From positions 1 through 64,000 of the forward strand of contig CANGQA010000001.1 in assembly GCA_947455995.1 (NCBI GenBank): a stretch of DNA of 64,000 bases, given 5' to 3'. The stretch comes from Hyphomicrobiales bacterium. Its GTDB lineage: Bacteria; Pseudomonadota; Alphaproteobacteria; Rhizobiales; Beijerinckiaceae. This document shows positions 1 to 8,271 of the stretch, one piece after another. The notes beneath the pieces were generated by a model. The model was not told where the DNA came from. It worked only from the letters and a program-made list of their open reading frames with translations, and did not search any database. Both the position numbers and the translations under genes were made by a program. Numbering within the stretch: the first letter of the stretch is position 1; each line of letters begins with the position of its first letter.

Positions 1-83
1 AAATGGGTGACAAGGTTTCTGACCTCCAGAATGACGGAGTTGTCTTCTGTCCGCTCGGTCGTGCTCATGCTGGTCGTGCTCAT
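1..83 (-). CDS. ABC transporter ATP-binding protein, N-terminus only
   Basis: Only the first 27 codons lie in the window; the gene runs off the left edge. The reading starts with ATG at 83 and ends in ILEVRNLVTHF, the opening beta-strand that Opp/Dpp ATPases (DppD/OppD type) show before the Walker A loop. The start overlaps the stop of the upstream permease by 4 bp (ATGA), the same coupling seen elsewhere in this window, so this is the next gene of the importer operon at 80-4269. It would energise import in the cytoplasm. A second in-frame ATG at 68 gives a five-residue shorter protein; the sequence does not decide between them. The family is inferred from position and this short motif. Confidence 0.7.
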   Translation of the reverse strand, partial: MSTTSMSTTERTEDNSVILEVRNLVTH

Positions 84-1207
84 TTGTTATACGGATCGGC
101 GGCGTCGCGCAGACCGTCTCCCAGAAAATTGAGGGCTACAACAGCCAGCACAACAGCCCCGCCGGGAATGAACAGCCAGGGCGCGGTTGCAATGGAACGG
201 ATATTCTGGGCCTCGCGCAGCAGCACCCCCCACGAGATGCTCGGGGGCTGCAAGCCAAGGCCGAGGAAGGACAGCGACGTTTCGGCTAGAATCATTGCCG
301 GAATGGCCAGTGTGATCGAGGCAATGATGTGGCTGGCAAAACTGGGCAGCATGTGGCGGAAAATGATGCGGCCTTCGGACGCGCCGTCGAGGCGGGCCGC
401 CATCACGAATTCTTCGGTGCGCAGGCTCAGGAAGCGTCCGCGCACCACACGCGCCAGTTGCGCCCATCCTGTCAGCGACAGGATCAGTGTGATCATGAAA
501 TAATTCAGCACCGCGGGCCAGTCATGCGGCAAAGCGGCGGCCAGCGCCAGCCAGATCGGAATGGTCGGCAAAGCCAGAACAAACTCGATGGCACGTTGGG
601 CGACAAAATCGATCCGTCCGCCGTAATAGCCCGATACGCCTCCGATCAGGATGCCCAGTGTCAGCGACAGCAACACGCCGACCAGACCGACCGACAGTGA
701 AATCTGCGCGCCCTGAATGATGCGGCTATAGACGCAGCGGCCCAACCGGTCCGCGCCGAAAATGAAAATCGGCTGCGTGGTGTTTTCGGCGGCCAGCAGA
801 TGCAGGCGGGTTTTGAACAGGCCGAACAATTCATATTCATAGCCCGAACCCAAAAACTGAAGATAGATTTTCTTGCTAGTATCCTCGGTGAAAATCGCGG
901 CCAAAGTCTGCGGATCACGCTTCAGGACCGAGGCATGGATATAGGGTTTAAAGGTCCAGCCGCCGTCAGCCAAAGTGTCGATGAAATGCAGGCTCTGGGG
1001 CGGATGATAGGCCGCGCGGCCGTTTTGGGCGGAAGGATTATTGGTGGCAAAAAAGCCTGGCGCCAGCGCGATCAGATAAAGAAAGGCTGTGATATACAAG
1101 CCGACCATTGCCAGATGGTGACGCTTGAACGCCCACCAGACCAGTTGCCATTGCGAGGCCACTGCCAGTTGTTTGTTCTCGGCCTGTCCTAAAACTGCTT
1201 CAGACAT
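80..1207 (-). CDS. Opp/Dpp-type ABC permease with large periplasmic insertion
   Basis: Inner-membrane permease (375 aa) of the OppC type. A first membrane helix lies near residues 32-52. It is followed by an insertion of about 110 residues containing the stretch HFIDTLADGGWTFKPYIH, then FGADRLGRCVYSRI and the usual block of five helices with the EAA-like loop (AARLDGASEGRIIFRHMLP) that contacts the ATPase. The insertion is also present in the permease at 51949-53079 and marks a subfamily usually paired with very long binding proteins, as here (2311-4269). It is transcribed after the OppB-like gene and overlaps the next ATPase gene by 4 bp. The substrate is inferred to be an oligosaccharide or sugar acid from the neighbouring epimerase and uronate dehydrogenase; a peptide is not excluded. 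Confidence 0.85.
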   Translation of the reverse strand: MSEAVLGQAENKQLAVASQWQLVWWAFKRHHLAMVGLYITAFLYLIALAPGFFATNNPSAQNGRAAYHPPQSLHFIDTLADGGWTFKPYIHASVLKRDPQTLAAIFTEDTSKKIYLQFLGSGYEYELFGLFKTRLHLLAAENTTQPIFIFGADRLGRCVYSRIIQGAQISLSVGLVGVLLSLTLGILIGGVSGYYGGRIDFVAQRAIEFVLALPTIPIWLALAAALPHDWPAVLNYFMITLILSLTGWAQLARVVRGRFLSLRTEEFVMAARLDGASEGRIIFRHMLPSFASHIIASITLAIPAMILAETSLSFLGLGLQPPSISWGVLLREAQNIRSIATAPWLFIPGGAVVLAVVALNFLGDGLRDAADPYNK

Positions 1208-1264
1208 TGTATCAATCCGCTTTCTGAAATGTGATCGCCGCCGCGTGTCAAACCGCTGTCGGGC

Positions 1265-2251
1265 CTATTCGAGCCTGATGCGGGGATCGGCCAGAGCCAG
1301 CAAAATATCGCTGATCAGCGATCCTACCAGCGTCAGCGCGCAGATCAGCAGCACGAAGGCGCCCGCCAGATACATGTCCTGACTCATCAGCGATTGCAGC
1401 AGCAAAGGCCCTGCCGTGGGCAGGCTCAGCACAATTGCCACGATGATCGAGCCCGACACCAGATTGGGCAGCAACCAGGCGATGGTGGAAATGAACGGGT
1501 TCAGCGCAATCCGCACCGGATATTTCATCAAGAGATGGAATTCCGACAGGCCTTTGGCGCGGGCGGTGGTGACATAGGGTTTGGACAACTCGTCGAGCAG
1601 ATTGGCGCGCATCACGCGGATCAGACTGGCCGTGCCCGAGACCGCAAGGATGATCACCGGAATCCACAAATGCCCGAGCATGTCGACGATCTTGTCGAAG
1701 CTCCACGGCTCGTTCATGAAACGATCCGAAAACAGCCCGCCGACATCCTGTCCGAAATGCACAGCCGCGATATACATCAGCACCAGCGCCAGCAAAAAGC
1801 TCGGCACGGCCAGTCCGATGAAAGACAGGAAGGTGACGACATAATCCATCACCGAATATTTCTGCACCGCCGAGAAAATTCCGATCGGCAAGGCAATGGC
1901 CCATGTCGCCAGCAATGTGGTGAATGTCAAAACCAGCGTCAGGGCCATGCGCTCCCAGATCAGCTCGCTGACCGGTTGTTGCCATTCGAAACTGAGGCCG
2001 AAATCGCCGTGCAGCACAATGCCGGTGATCCATTTCCAGTATTGCACAATCATCGGTTGATCGAGCCCGAAGCGGGCGCGTAACTCATTGGCTGTATTGA
2101 TGTCGACCACCTCGTTGGAGGCAGCGAGCGTGGCAATATAGGTGGTGACATAATCGCCGGGCGGGAGCTGGATCAAAACAAATGACAGGAAGCTCACCAC
2201 GATAAGCGAAGGGATCATCCATAACAGACGTTTGGCAATGAAGCGCAGCAT
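1265..2251 (-). CDS. Opp/Dpp-type ABC permease, OppB-like
   Basis: Inner-membrane permease of 328 aa. It opens with MLRFIAKRLLWMIPSLIVVS, the typical N-terminal helix of OppB/DppB proteins, followed by FVLIQLPPGDYV. The EAA-like loop (TARAKGLSEFHLLMKYPVR) and the C-terminal DILLALADPRIR are typical of the family. I chose ATG 2251 because an upstream extension in the same frame lacks family similarity and runs through the hairpin at 2276-2303. It lies between the binding protein gene and the OppC-like gene (57-bp gap to the latter) and forms the translocation pore with it. Confidence 0.88.
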   Translation of the reverse strand: MLRFIAKRLLWMIPSLIVVSFLSFVLIQLPPGDYVTTYIATLAASNEVVDINTANELRARFGLDQPMIVQYWKWITGIVLHGDFGLSFEWQQPVSELIWERMALTLVLTFTTLLATWAIALPIGIFSAVQKYSVMDYVVTFLSFIGLAVPSFLLALVLMYIAAVHFGQDVGGLFSDRFMNEPWSFDKIVDMLGHLWIPVIILAVSGTASLIRVMRANLLDELSKPYVTTARAKGLSEFHLLMKYPVRIALNPFISTIAWLLPNLVSGSIIVAIVLSLPTAGPLLLQSLMSQDMYLAGAFVLLICALTLVGSLISDILLALADPRIRLE

Positions 2252-2275
2252 GGGTCCGGCTTTCAAACAATAGTA

Positions 2276-2303
2276 AGGCGAGAGGGTCTTATCCCTCCCG
2301 CCT
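2276..2303. other. Hairpin between binding-protein and permease genes
   Basis: AGGCG-A-GAGGG pairs with CCCTC-C-CGCCT around a 6-nt loop. It sits between the stop of the binding-protein gene (2311) and the permease start (2251). There is no T-run, so it is more likely an mRNA 3' stabiliser or an attenuator than a full terminator. Confidence 0.6.
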
Positions 2304-2310
2304 GCCAGGA

Positions 2311-4269
2311 TCAGGAGAAAAAGAACTGTTGCGGCAGTGCAGGGCCGGGATTGGGCCAGGACCACGCACTTGGATATTTCTGCGGCACGTTTTGCAGATT
2401 GGTTTTGACAATGCCGAAGGAATTGACCGCCAGGCAGACACCGATGGTTTCAAAACTATCTGCGCCCAGATCGAACAACTCTTTCATAATGGCCGCGCGC
2501 TTGGTGAGATCGGCCGTGGCGCGGGCATCATCGAACAGTTTCATGCGGCGCTTTTGGCTTTCAGGCGGCTCCTGTCCGTCTTTGCCGTTCGAGACATACC
2601 ACTGCGTCCACGGTACGGCATAGCGGGTGCCTTGGGGATGCTGGGCGAAATAGTCACGCGCATCCAGCATCGGATCGAGACCACCCGGACCCGGCCATAC
2701 AGCCGCATCATGATCATTGTTGTCGCCGCGTGTATAATACAGCGCACGTTCGATGGTGTTGATCTTGATATCAACGCCGATTTCGGCCCAATGGCGTTTG
2801 ATCAATTCAAGGCAATCGACACAATCGGGATAGAGTGTGGGGATCACATCGATCGAGAAAAACACTTTCTGACCATCAGGACGCAGGCGGAAGCCCTGAG
2901 CGTCTTTCTTATCATAGCCCAGTTTGTCGAGAATCGCGTTGGCTTGTTTGGGCTCATGTCCGGTAAACTGGCGGCCCAGCTTCTCGTGATACCAAGGATG
3001 CCCCGGGCGCGGACCAGCCTGGTAGGGCTCGGACTGGCCAAGATAGACAATGTCGATGATTTCCTTGCGGTTCATGCCGAGCGAGAGTGCCTGACGGAAC
3101 TCCTTATTGGCAAACATCTCGCGGATTTTAGGGTCTTTGTGGGTCAGGTTGAGATAGATCTGGCACTGCTGCGAACCGGATGCAACCAGTTCGACCAGAC
3201 GGTAGCCGCCTTTTTGCATGTTCTGCGCCAGTGTCGGCTTGTTCTGTAATGTATCGATATGACGTTCTTGAATATCAAGCTTGCCGGAGATCACATCGAG
3301 CATCAGCGATTCGACATCTTGCGAGATGCTGAAACTCAACCGGTCAACATAAGGTAACTGGTTGCCGGCCTGATCGACCTGCCAGAAGTAGGGATTGCGT
3401 TCAGCCACCACGCGGGTCGCACCGCCCGTATAGGGCTCTTTGATGACCCATGGATCGAGCACGGGCTTTTCGGGATTACTCCAGCGCGATGGGATTTCGA
3501 TGTCCCCGTTTTTGGCACGGAACAGGTCTGGCCAACTCGACAGATTGGCGGCTTTGACCAGATCGGCAACATTCGGGTTATATTTGGGATGGAACTGGCT
3601 TGCATAATGTTTGCAGAACAGGGTCGGGTGCTGGCCCAATGGGGTGGCAAGCATTTCAAGAAACAGTGCATAAGATCCAGCAAAAGTGAATTTGACAGTA
3701 GTCTCGTCGATTTTTGTAACGACCACAGGCTTTGACGCAATGGACAGCAAGGCCGGAACGGATTTGTAGAGATCTGAATTTTTGACACAATCCTCAATCG
3801 AGAACACCACATCATCGGCGGTAAACGGTTTGCCGTCTGACCACTTCATGCCTTTGCGCAGGAAGAAGGTGAATTCGGTCGAATTGTCGTTGACCGTCCA
3901 TTTCTCGGCGACATTGGGCAAAACTTCGGTAAATGCCAGGTTCCAGCGCACCAGACCCTGATTGCCGATCAGACGCAGAATGCCGTTGTGGTCAGCCGAA
4001 CCGCGCAGGCCCCGCCGCATAGAGCCGCCATATTTTCCGACCTTGTCAACCTGAACCACCATCGGGCTGGCAGGCAGACGGTCTGCCAGTTTGGGCAATT
4101 TGCCGTCAGCGACCGCTTTAGCAAGATCGGGGGCTTCTCCTTTGGCACTTTGGGCAAATGCCGGCCCCATCATGACCGAGGCTGTTGCCGCGCCTGCCAG
4201 GCCCTTCAGAATCATGCGGCGGTCCGGTGCCGTTGCACCCAACATATTGCGCTTGTCGAAATGGTTCAT
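2311..4269 (-). CDS. Extracytoplasmic solute-binding protein, family 5, long type
   Basis: Periplasmic binding protein (652 aa) feeding the permeases at 80-2251. The N-terminus carries a twin-arginine signal (DRRMILKGLAG, residues 16-26) and a hydrophobic stretch ending in PAFAQ near residue 40, so it is probably exported folded by Tat. The family 5 (OppA/DppA) signature region is LRKGMKWSDGKPFTADDVVF. At about 650 residues it is some 100 longer than ordinary DppA proteins and clearly related to the protein at 54279-56321 (shared GKYGG, RHI, QKGGY and FRQALS/FRRALS segments). ATG 4269 follows a good ribosome site (GGGAGGACACA). The neighbouring uronate dehydrogenase and epimerase suggest a sugar-type ligand; this is inference. 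Confidence 0.87.
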   Translation of the reverse strand: MNHFDKRNMLGATAPDRRMILKGLAGAATASVMMGPAFAQSAKGEAPDLAKAVADGKLPKLADRLPASPMVVQVDKVGKYGGSMRRGLRGSADHNGILRLIGNQGLVRWNLAFTEVLPNVAEKWTVNDNSTEFTFFLRKGMKWSDGKPFTADDVVFSIEDCVKNSDLYKSVPALLSIASKPVVVTKIDETTVKFTFAGSYALFLEMLATPLGQHPTLFCKHYASQFHPKYNPNVADLVKAANLSSWPDLFRAKNGDIEIPSRWSNPEKPVLDPWVIKEPYTGGATRVVAERNPYFWQVDQAGNQLPYVDRLSFSISQDVESLMLDVISGKLDIQERHIDTLQNKPTLAQNMQKGGYRLVELVASGSQQCQIYLNLTHKDPKIREMFANKEFRQALSLGMNRKEIIDIVYLGQSEPYQAGPRPGHPWYHEKLGRQFTGHEPKQANAILDKLGYDKKDAQGFRLRPDGQKVFFSIDVIPTLYPDCVDCLELIKRHWAEIGVDIKINTIERALYYTRGDNNDHDAAVWPGPGGLDPMLDARDYFAQHPQGTRYAVPWTQWYVSNGKDGQEPPESQKRRMKLFDDARATADLTKRAAIMKELFDLGADSFETIGVCLAVNSFGIVKTNLQNVPQKYPSAWSWPNPGPALPQQFFFS

Positions 4270-4347
4270 TGTGTCCTCCCACAGACGTTTTCTGTTGTTT
4301 TAAGATCCTGACCCGTGCGGGGTTAGGTTTAGATATTTTAATTCTGG

Positions 4348-5295
4348 TTAGATCGGGTTCGTTCGGAGTTGGATTGTCATGCTGCCTGAAAGAGTATGCC
4401 GGGGTGCGAGCAGATGATAACCCGTGTCCTTCACACCTTTCGGATGCAGATTGAAGGCATCAACCACATGGGTTACTGGCTCTATGCAGGTATAGGCGCC
4501 CCCTTGCGGAATATGGAACACCAGCCCGTCGAACTCGGGTGAACTTGTCATGCTGATCTGCGTGCCATCGGCCCGTGAGATCCGGAGATGCCCGCCATAG
4601 CCGGAAAAATGCAGTGTGGCAGTGTGTTCACCATGGATCCAATCATGGTGGATCTGTTCGGCAGGCAACGGCTGCAGATGGTTTATAAATCGGCCTTCAG
4701 TTGGCTGCCACTGGCTGCTGGCCTCAAACTGCACCCGATCACCCAAAGCCAGTTTAAAATAGGGATGCTGGCCCAGCCCTGCAGGCATCGGTTCTAAGGA
4801 CAGGTTTTCTATGCTGATCCGCACAGACAGCCCTTCGGTCCCCAATGTGACGATTTGGCGCACCACGAAAGGCCATGGCCATTGATCGGTTGCATTGGGA
4901 CGATGCTGATAGGCCATGACCAGTTCAGTGGCCGAATGGGTCTCCACCTCCCAGCTGCGCATTTGGCTGAAACCATGCAAGGCGTGAGGTGCAACCAATG
5001 GATGCGGGATGAGGTGGACGTGGTGCCCACCTGATTCAAATGTCGAATTGCTGACCAGATTGGACCACGGAGCCAGCGGATAACAACCCGCTTTGGGCCA
5101 TTTCAACGGATCGAACGGCACACCATCCATCGGCATCAGGGCATCAATGCGTGATCCATCAGGCTGTTCAAGCCAGAATGAACCGATCCGTCCACCTTGC
5201 TGCGGATAGATGTCCGCATGCAAAAATCCTGCATTGAAAGGGCCAGCTTTTAGGGAATAGCTCGCTTCTGCGGACACGCCTTGGGCTTGTTTCAC
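4348..5295 (-). CDS. Aldose 1-epimerase family protein
   Basis: Cytoplasmic galactose-mutarotase-fold protein of 315 aa that would interconvert anomers of an imported aldose or uronate. Family residues are visible: the catalytic-type His in PHALHGFSQ, a second His in GLGQHPYFKL, and the acid in YTCIEPVTHVVDAFN. The start is GTG at 5295, preceded by GGGAGG at good spacing; no ATG fits. It is the first gene of the leftward operon (78 bp before the binding protein) and is divergent from the uronate dehydrogenase at 5528, so the two probably share a control region. The exact sugar is unknown. Confidence 0.85.
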   Translation of the reverse strand: MKQAQGVSAEASYSLKAGPFNAGFLHADIYPQQGGRIGSFWLEQPDGSRIDALMPMDGVPFDPLKWPKAGCYPLAPWSNLVSNSTFESGGHHVHLIPHPLVAPHALHGFSQMRSWEVETHSATELVMAYQHRPNATDQWPWPFVVRQIVTLGTEGLSVRISIENLSLEPMPAGLGQHPYFKLALGDRVQFEASSQWQPTEGRFINHLQPLPAEQIHHDWIHGEHTATLHFSGYGGHLRISRADGTQISMTSSPEFDGLVFHIPQGGAYTCIEPVTHVVDAFNLHPKGVKDTGYHLLAPRHTLSGSMTIQLRTNPI

Positions 5296-5311
5296 AATAC
5301 CTCCCGCATGC

Positions 5312-5399
5312 TGATCATTTGGTCATTATGATCATTTGAAAGTGTGATCACTCTGATTTGTGATTTGCGTCATTCTGAAATTGGTATATTAATATATCA
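5312..5399. promoter_or_regulatory. Candidate operators between epimerase and uronate dehydrogenase genes
   Basis: Two dyads lie in this 232-bp divergent intergenic region. TGATCAT (5312-5318) and ATGATCA (5328-5334) are inverted repeats nine bases apart. TGGTATATTAATATATCA (5382-5399) is a near-perfect palindrome with one mismatch, of the kind bound by GntR- or LacI-type sugar regulators. No regulator gene adjoins, so the cognate factor is unknown. Confidence 0.45.
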
Positions 5400-5527
5400 G
5401 TTATGTCAACTCGCCCTGTCCATTGATCAGGCCTGTGCGGAACGGGCGAAACGACATATCCTATGCCCATAGGCTCGCATGGAAACCCTTATAATGGCAA
5501 TGGAAAGAGAAATAGGAAGGTGGCTGG

Positions 5528-6361
5528 ATGAGAGTGCTGATCACAGGAGCAGCTGGCCGGATCGGACGTAAATTGCGTCATGAATTTCAGGGCCGCTTTG
5601 ACCGGCTTGTCCTGTTCGACCGTTTGCCGATCACGGATTTGAAAGAGTCCGAAATCCAGTTTTGCGGTGAATTGACGGATAAGGCACTGCTGCTGCAGGC
5701 CCTGGACGGGGTCGATGCTGTCGTGCATCTGGCCTCTATCCCCCATGAGGCCCCCATGGAGGATATCATCCAGAATAATGTGATGGGCACATGGACGGTT
5801 TACGAACTGGCTCATTCCGCCGGTGTCAAACGGGTGGTCCATGGCTCGTCCAATCACGCTGTGGGCTTTTATCCACGCAGCGAGATCATCAACGAGTCGG
5901 CACGGGTACGACCCGATACCCGTTACGGGTTGAGCAAATGCTGGGGGGAAGCCGTCGGCCAGTATTATGCCGACAAGCACGGGCTGAAAAGTCTGCATAT
6001 CCGCATCGGCAACGCGGCCGATCGGCCCGAACACGAACGGTCATTGGCACTATGGATTTCCGGGAGGGACCTGGCGCAACTGGTGATGATCGGGATTGAA
6101 CATCCCGCCATCGACAACACCATTGTATACGGTATTTCACGCAATGCGCGTGCCTTTTACGATAATGGAGTGGCCGAGCAACTCGGCTATCAGCCGTTGG
6201 ACAGCGCCGATGATTATGCAACAGACATTCTTCAAAGGACTGGACAATCCAAAGAGCCGTCAAACGAAAACCCTGTTGCCCAATATTATCAGGGCGGGCA
6301 TTTTTGCACGCTAGAATTCAGCAACCCCGAAACAATGGCTCGTTTGAACAAGCAAAGCTGA
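5528..6361 (+). CDS. udh: Uronate dehydrogenase (NAD-dependent epimerase/dehydratase family)
   Basis: Oxidises D-galacturonate or D-glucuronate to the aldarolactone with NAD+ in the cytoplasm, the first step of the oxidative uronate pathway. The 277-aa protein has the short-chain Rossmann motif GAAGRIG (residues 7-13) and the catalytic pair Tyr133/Lys137 (TRYGLSKCWGE). It also has the SSNHAVGFYP segment that resembles known Agrobacterium-type Udh enzymes, a C-terminal GG-F-tail, and the short length of that family (about 265-280 aa). ATG 5528 follows GGAAGG. It is divergent from the epimerase/importer operon, which supports a shared role in sugar-acid use. Generic epimerase annotation is the alternative; I am fairly sure of Udh. 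Confidence 0.82.
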   Translation: MRVLITGAAGRIGRKLRHEFQGRFDRLVLFDRLPITDLKESEIQFCGELTDKALLLQALDGVDAVVHLASIPHEAPMEDIIQNNVMGTWTVYELAHSAGVKRVVHGSSNHAVGFYPRSEIINESARVRPDTRYGLSKCWGEAVGQYYADKHGLKSLHIRIGNAADRPEHERSLALWISGRDLAQLVMIGIEHPAIDNTIVYGISRNARAFYDNGVAEQLGYQPLDSADDYATDILQRTGQSKEPSNENPVAQYYQGGHFCTLEFSNPETMARLNKQS

Positions 6362-6387
6362 TCCCTGACCAGCGAACGGATGGCCTA

Positions 6388-6642
6388 TTAATGGACGTTG
6401 ATGGCCAAGGCTTTGGCGAAGGAGGCGATCCCGTCTTCTTCGACGGCGCGCAGAGCTTCCTCCAACGCGTCTTCCTCGGTTTCAAATCCATCCTCCCAGA
6501 TGGTCGATCCGTCATTGTGATCGAGAATTTCGAGTGTCCACTCATCCTCGTCCGCATCACGGAAAATGATGATTTCAATCGTAATTCCGTCCTCTGTAAG
6601 TGTCTGGCTTAGCGGAGACTGGATGATGCCGAATTGGGTCAT
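6388..6642 (-). CDS. Small acidic protein of unknown function
   Basis: An 84-residue product from ATG 6642, rich in Asp and Glu, with an acidic helix-like segment (ETEEDALEEALRAVEEDG) and a central beta-rich part (ITIEIIIFRDADEDEWTLEI). It looks like a compact soluble protein. No signal peptide or cysteine motif is seen. The start is uncertain: a TTG at 6675 would add 11 residues, and neither start has a clear ribosome site. It converges on the uronate dehydrogenase gene with 26 bp between the stops. I do not recognise the family. Confidence 0.55.
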   Translation of the reverse strand: MTQFGIIQSPLSQTLTEDGITIEIIIFRDADEDEWTLEILDHNDGSTIWEDGFETEEDALEEALRAVEEDGIASFAKALAINVH

Positions 6643-6725
6643 ATGGGCCACGTGAAAGATTGGAAAACAAGACAAAGGGAAACGAAGGATTGGGACTATC
6701 TGTTCAAACAGAGCTCCAAAAAGAA

Positions 6726-6748
6726 AGAGCGCACCTGACGTGCGCTCT
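6726..6748 (-). terminator. Rho-independent terminator, leftward
   Basis: Perfect 9-bp stem AGAGCGCAC / GTGCGCTCT with a 5-nt loop. On the minus strand it is followed by TTCTTTTTGG, giving a T-tract for leftward transcription. The nearest leftward gene to its right is the ABC ATPase ending at 7176, so it may end that operon after a long 3' UTR. The opposite strand lacks a T-run. Confidence 0.6.
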
Positions 6749-6932
6749 GGACTCTTGTGAGTCTCTGTATTCCTCCCCAGACCTGAGCCTTAGCCCACTG
6801 TCAATAAGCTAGCCTAACAGTGCGGAGCAGATATGCAAGTGCTGTTTGAATGAAAATGATAAGGATTATCTCTGTTGCTTAAACTTTTTTCTTGTTTTGA
6901 TTAAAAAATAGGCACAAAAATGAGAATAATCC

Positions 6933-6959
6933 TTGCTTATGTTGCGGCGCACAAATAAA
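6933..6959 (+). promoter_or_regulatory. Promoter of small RNA copy 1
   Basis: TTGCTT (6933-6938) and an AT-rich -10 (AATAAA, 6954-6959) precede the small RNA. The spacer holds TTGC-GGC-GCAC (6942-6952), a dyad that recurs in the promoter of copy 2 and upstream of two other genes. The matching promoter of copy 2 is better formed. Confidence 0.5.
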
Positions 6960-6966
6960 GTGAATG

Positions 6967-7054
6967 TATTGGTGTTGAGGTTTCGATCTCCATCATGCCC
7001 TCCTTGGGCGTTTCCTCCCTAGACTTGGGCCGCCAGCAATGGCGGCCTTTTTTT
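6967..7054 (+). ncRNA. Small RNA copy 1, alpha-r14/suhB-like
   Basis: A short transcript of about 88 nt is predicted. Its last 67 nt (6988-7054) are identical to 28662-28728. It contains a hairpin GCCC-TCCTT-GGGC, an unpaired TTTCCTCCCTAG that is complementary to Shine-Dalgarno sequences, and a strong terminator GGCCGCC-AGCAAT-GGCGGCC followed by seven T. This layout (CCTCC-type loops plus terminator) matches what I remember of the suhB/alpha-r14 RNAs of Rhizobiales, which repress mRNAs by pairing at ribosome sites. The 5' end is inferred from the promoter; the family name is from memory and needs a covariance-model check. Confidence 0.75.
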
Positions 7055-7175
7055 GCTGATTTCGTTTTTGGGGCTATGACCAAGCCATTCAGCCTATCCC
7101 ATCAATCAGCTAGCAATCTAATCGGGACTGGTGTGCTGCACGGTGTCCTCGAGAATGGTGTGCCCGGGGAGACGC

Positions 7176-8270
7176 CTACATCTTTTTGTCCGGACAATCG
7201 TGCACCAGTACCATGCCGGAGACATCAAAATCCAGCATCACCGAACTGCCGACCACAAAGGGCGCGGCGCGTCCGGGAACGGTGACGAACAACGCGCCGA
7301 ATTCGGTCTCGATGGTGTATTCCCACAAGCGGCCAAGGAAAAAGGCCTTGCTGACGACCCCTGCCGTGAGACCGCGATCAGCCGACAGGCTAATCGCATC
7401 GGGTCTGATTGCCAGTTTGGCTGGGCCTTGCCCCAATCCACGCTGAGGCAAGGTGAACCTTAACGGACCCAACTGGATATCGGCCTGCTGGTCTTTGACT
7501 TTATCGATCACCACATCGGTGATATTGGCGTCGCCGATAAAATCGACAATGAACAGATCGGCAGGTTCTGAATACAGTGTGTGTGGTGTGCCACGTTGTG
7601 CAATTTTGGCATTGTTCATGACGATGATTTCGTCTGATACCGCCAATGCTTCTTCCTGATCATGGGTGACATAGGCAACCGTGAGGCTCAGTCGTTGTTG
7701 CAACTCACGGATATCCTCGCGTACGCGGCGGCGCAATTTGGCATCAAGATTGGAAAGCGGTTCGTCGAATAACAGCACATCGGGTTCCAGCACCAATGCG
7801 CGGGCAACCGCGACCCGTTGCTGCTGTCCGCCCGACAGCTCAGATGGCATGCGCTCGCCAAGGCCTTTCAGCCCGACCATCTCAAGCACATGCTTGGCTT
7901 TGTCCTCGGCCATGCTCTTCTTCAGGCCTTGCACCGAGGGGCCATAGGCGACATTTTCCAGTACGCTCATATGTGGAAACAGCGCATAGGATTGGAAGAC
8001 CATCGATACATTGCGATCGGCGGCCGAGCGCAGTGTCACGTCCTCGCCACCGATAAAAATCTGGCCGGCGCTGGGGATTTCCAAACCCGCAATCATGCGC
8101 AAAGTGGTGGTCTTGCCGCAGCCCGACGGGCCGAGCAGTGTCATCAACTGGCCAGGCTGGATGGTGAAGGAGACCTGATCGACGGCCGTGACCTTGCCGT
8201 AAAGTTTGCTGACTGCACGGAATTCAACCGACGCCTTGCGCGGTGAGAGGGGAGCTTGTTGGGTCTGCAT
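7176..8270 (-). CDS. ABC transporter ATP-binding protein, AfuC/FbpC/PotA type
   Basis: Cytoplasmic ATPase of 364 aa powering the permease at 8272. It shows Walker A GPSGCGKTT, Q-loop SMVFQSYALFPHMSV, signature LSGGQQQR, Walker B VLLFDEPLSNLDA and the switch His in VTHDQEEAL. A C-terminal TOBE-like domain follows from about residue 275 (AIRPDAISL). This architecture belongs to the iron(III)/spermidine/sugar-phosphate importer group. Its start lies one base before the permease stop region, so the genes are co-transcribed with the binding protein at 10476. Substrate assignment rests on the AfuA-like binding proteins, not on this subunit. Confidence 0.88.
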   Translation of the reverse strand: MQTQQAPLSPRKASVEFRAVSKLYGKVTAVDQVSFTIQPGQLMTLLGPSGCGKTTTLRMIAGLEIPSAGQIFIGGEDVTLRSAADRNVSMVFQSYALFPHMSVLENVAYGPSVQGLKKSMAEDKAKHVLEMVGLKGLGERMPSELSGGQQQRVAVARALVLEPDVLLFDEPLSNLDAKLRRRVREDIRELQQRLSLTVAYVTHDQEEALAVSDEIIVMNNAKIAQRGTPHTLYSEPADLFIVDFIGDANITDVVIDKVKDQQADIQLGPLRFTLPQRGLGQGPAKLAIRPDAISLSADRGLTAGVVSKAFFLGRLWEYTIETEFGALFVTVPGRAAPFVVGSSVMLDFDVSGMVLVHDCPDKKM

Positions 8271-8271
8271 C

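Noticed and set aside
2329-3249. A 306-codon plus-strand frame opposite the first binding protein
   Set aside because: It is fully antisense to a well-supported family 5 binding protein and shows no recognisable motif.
6995-7285. Open frame sharing its first 20 residues with one at 28669-28902
   Set aside because: The shared peptide comes only from the repeated small RNA DNA. Similarity stops at the terminator T-run, and the remaining residues are unrelated and partly antisense to the ABC ATPase gene.
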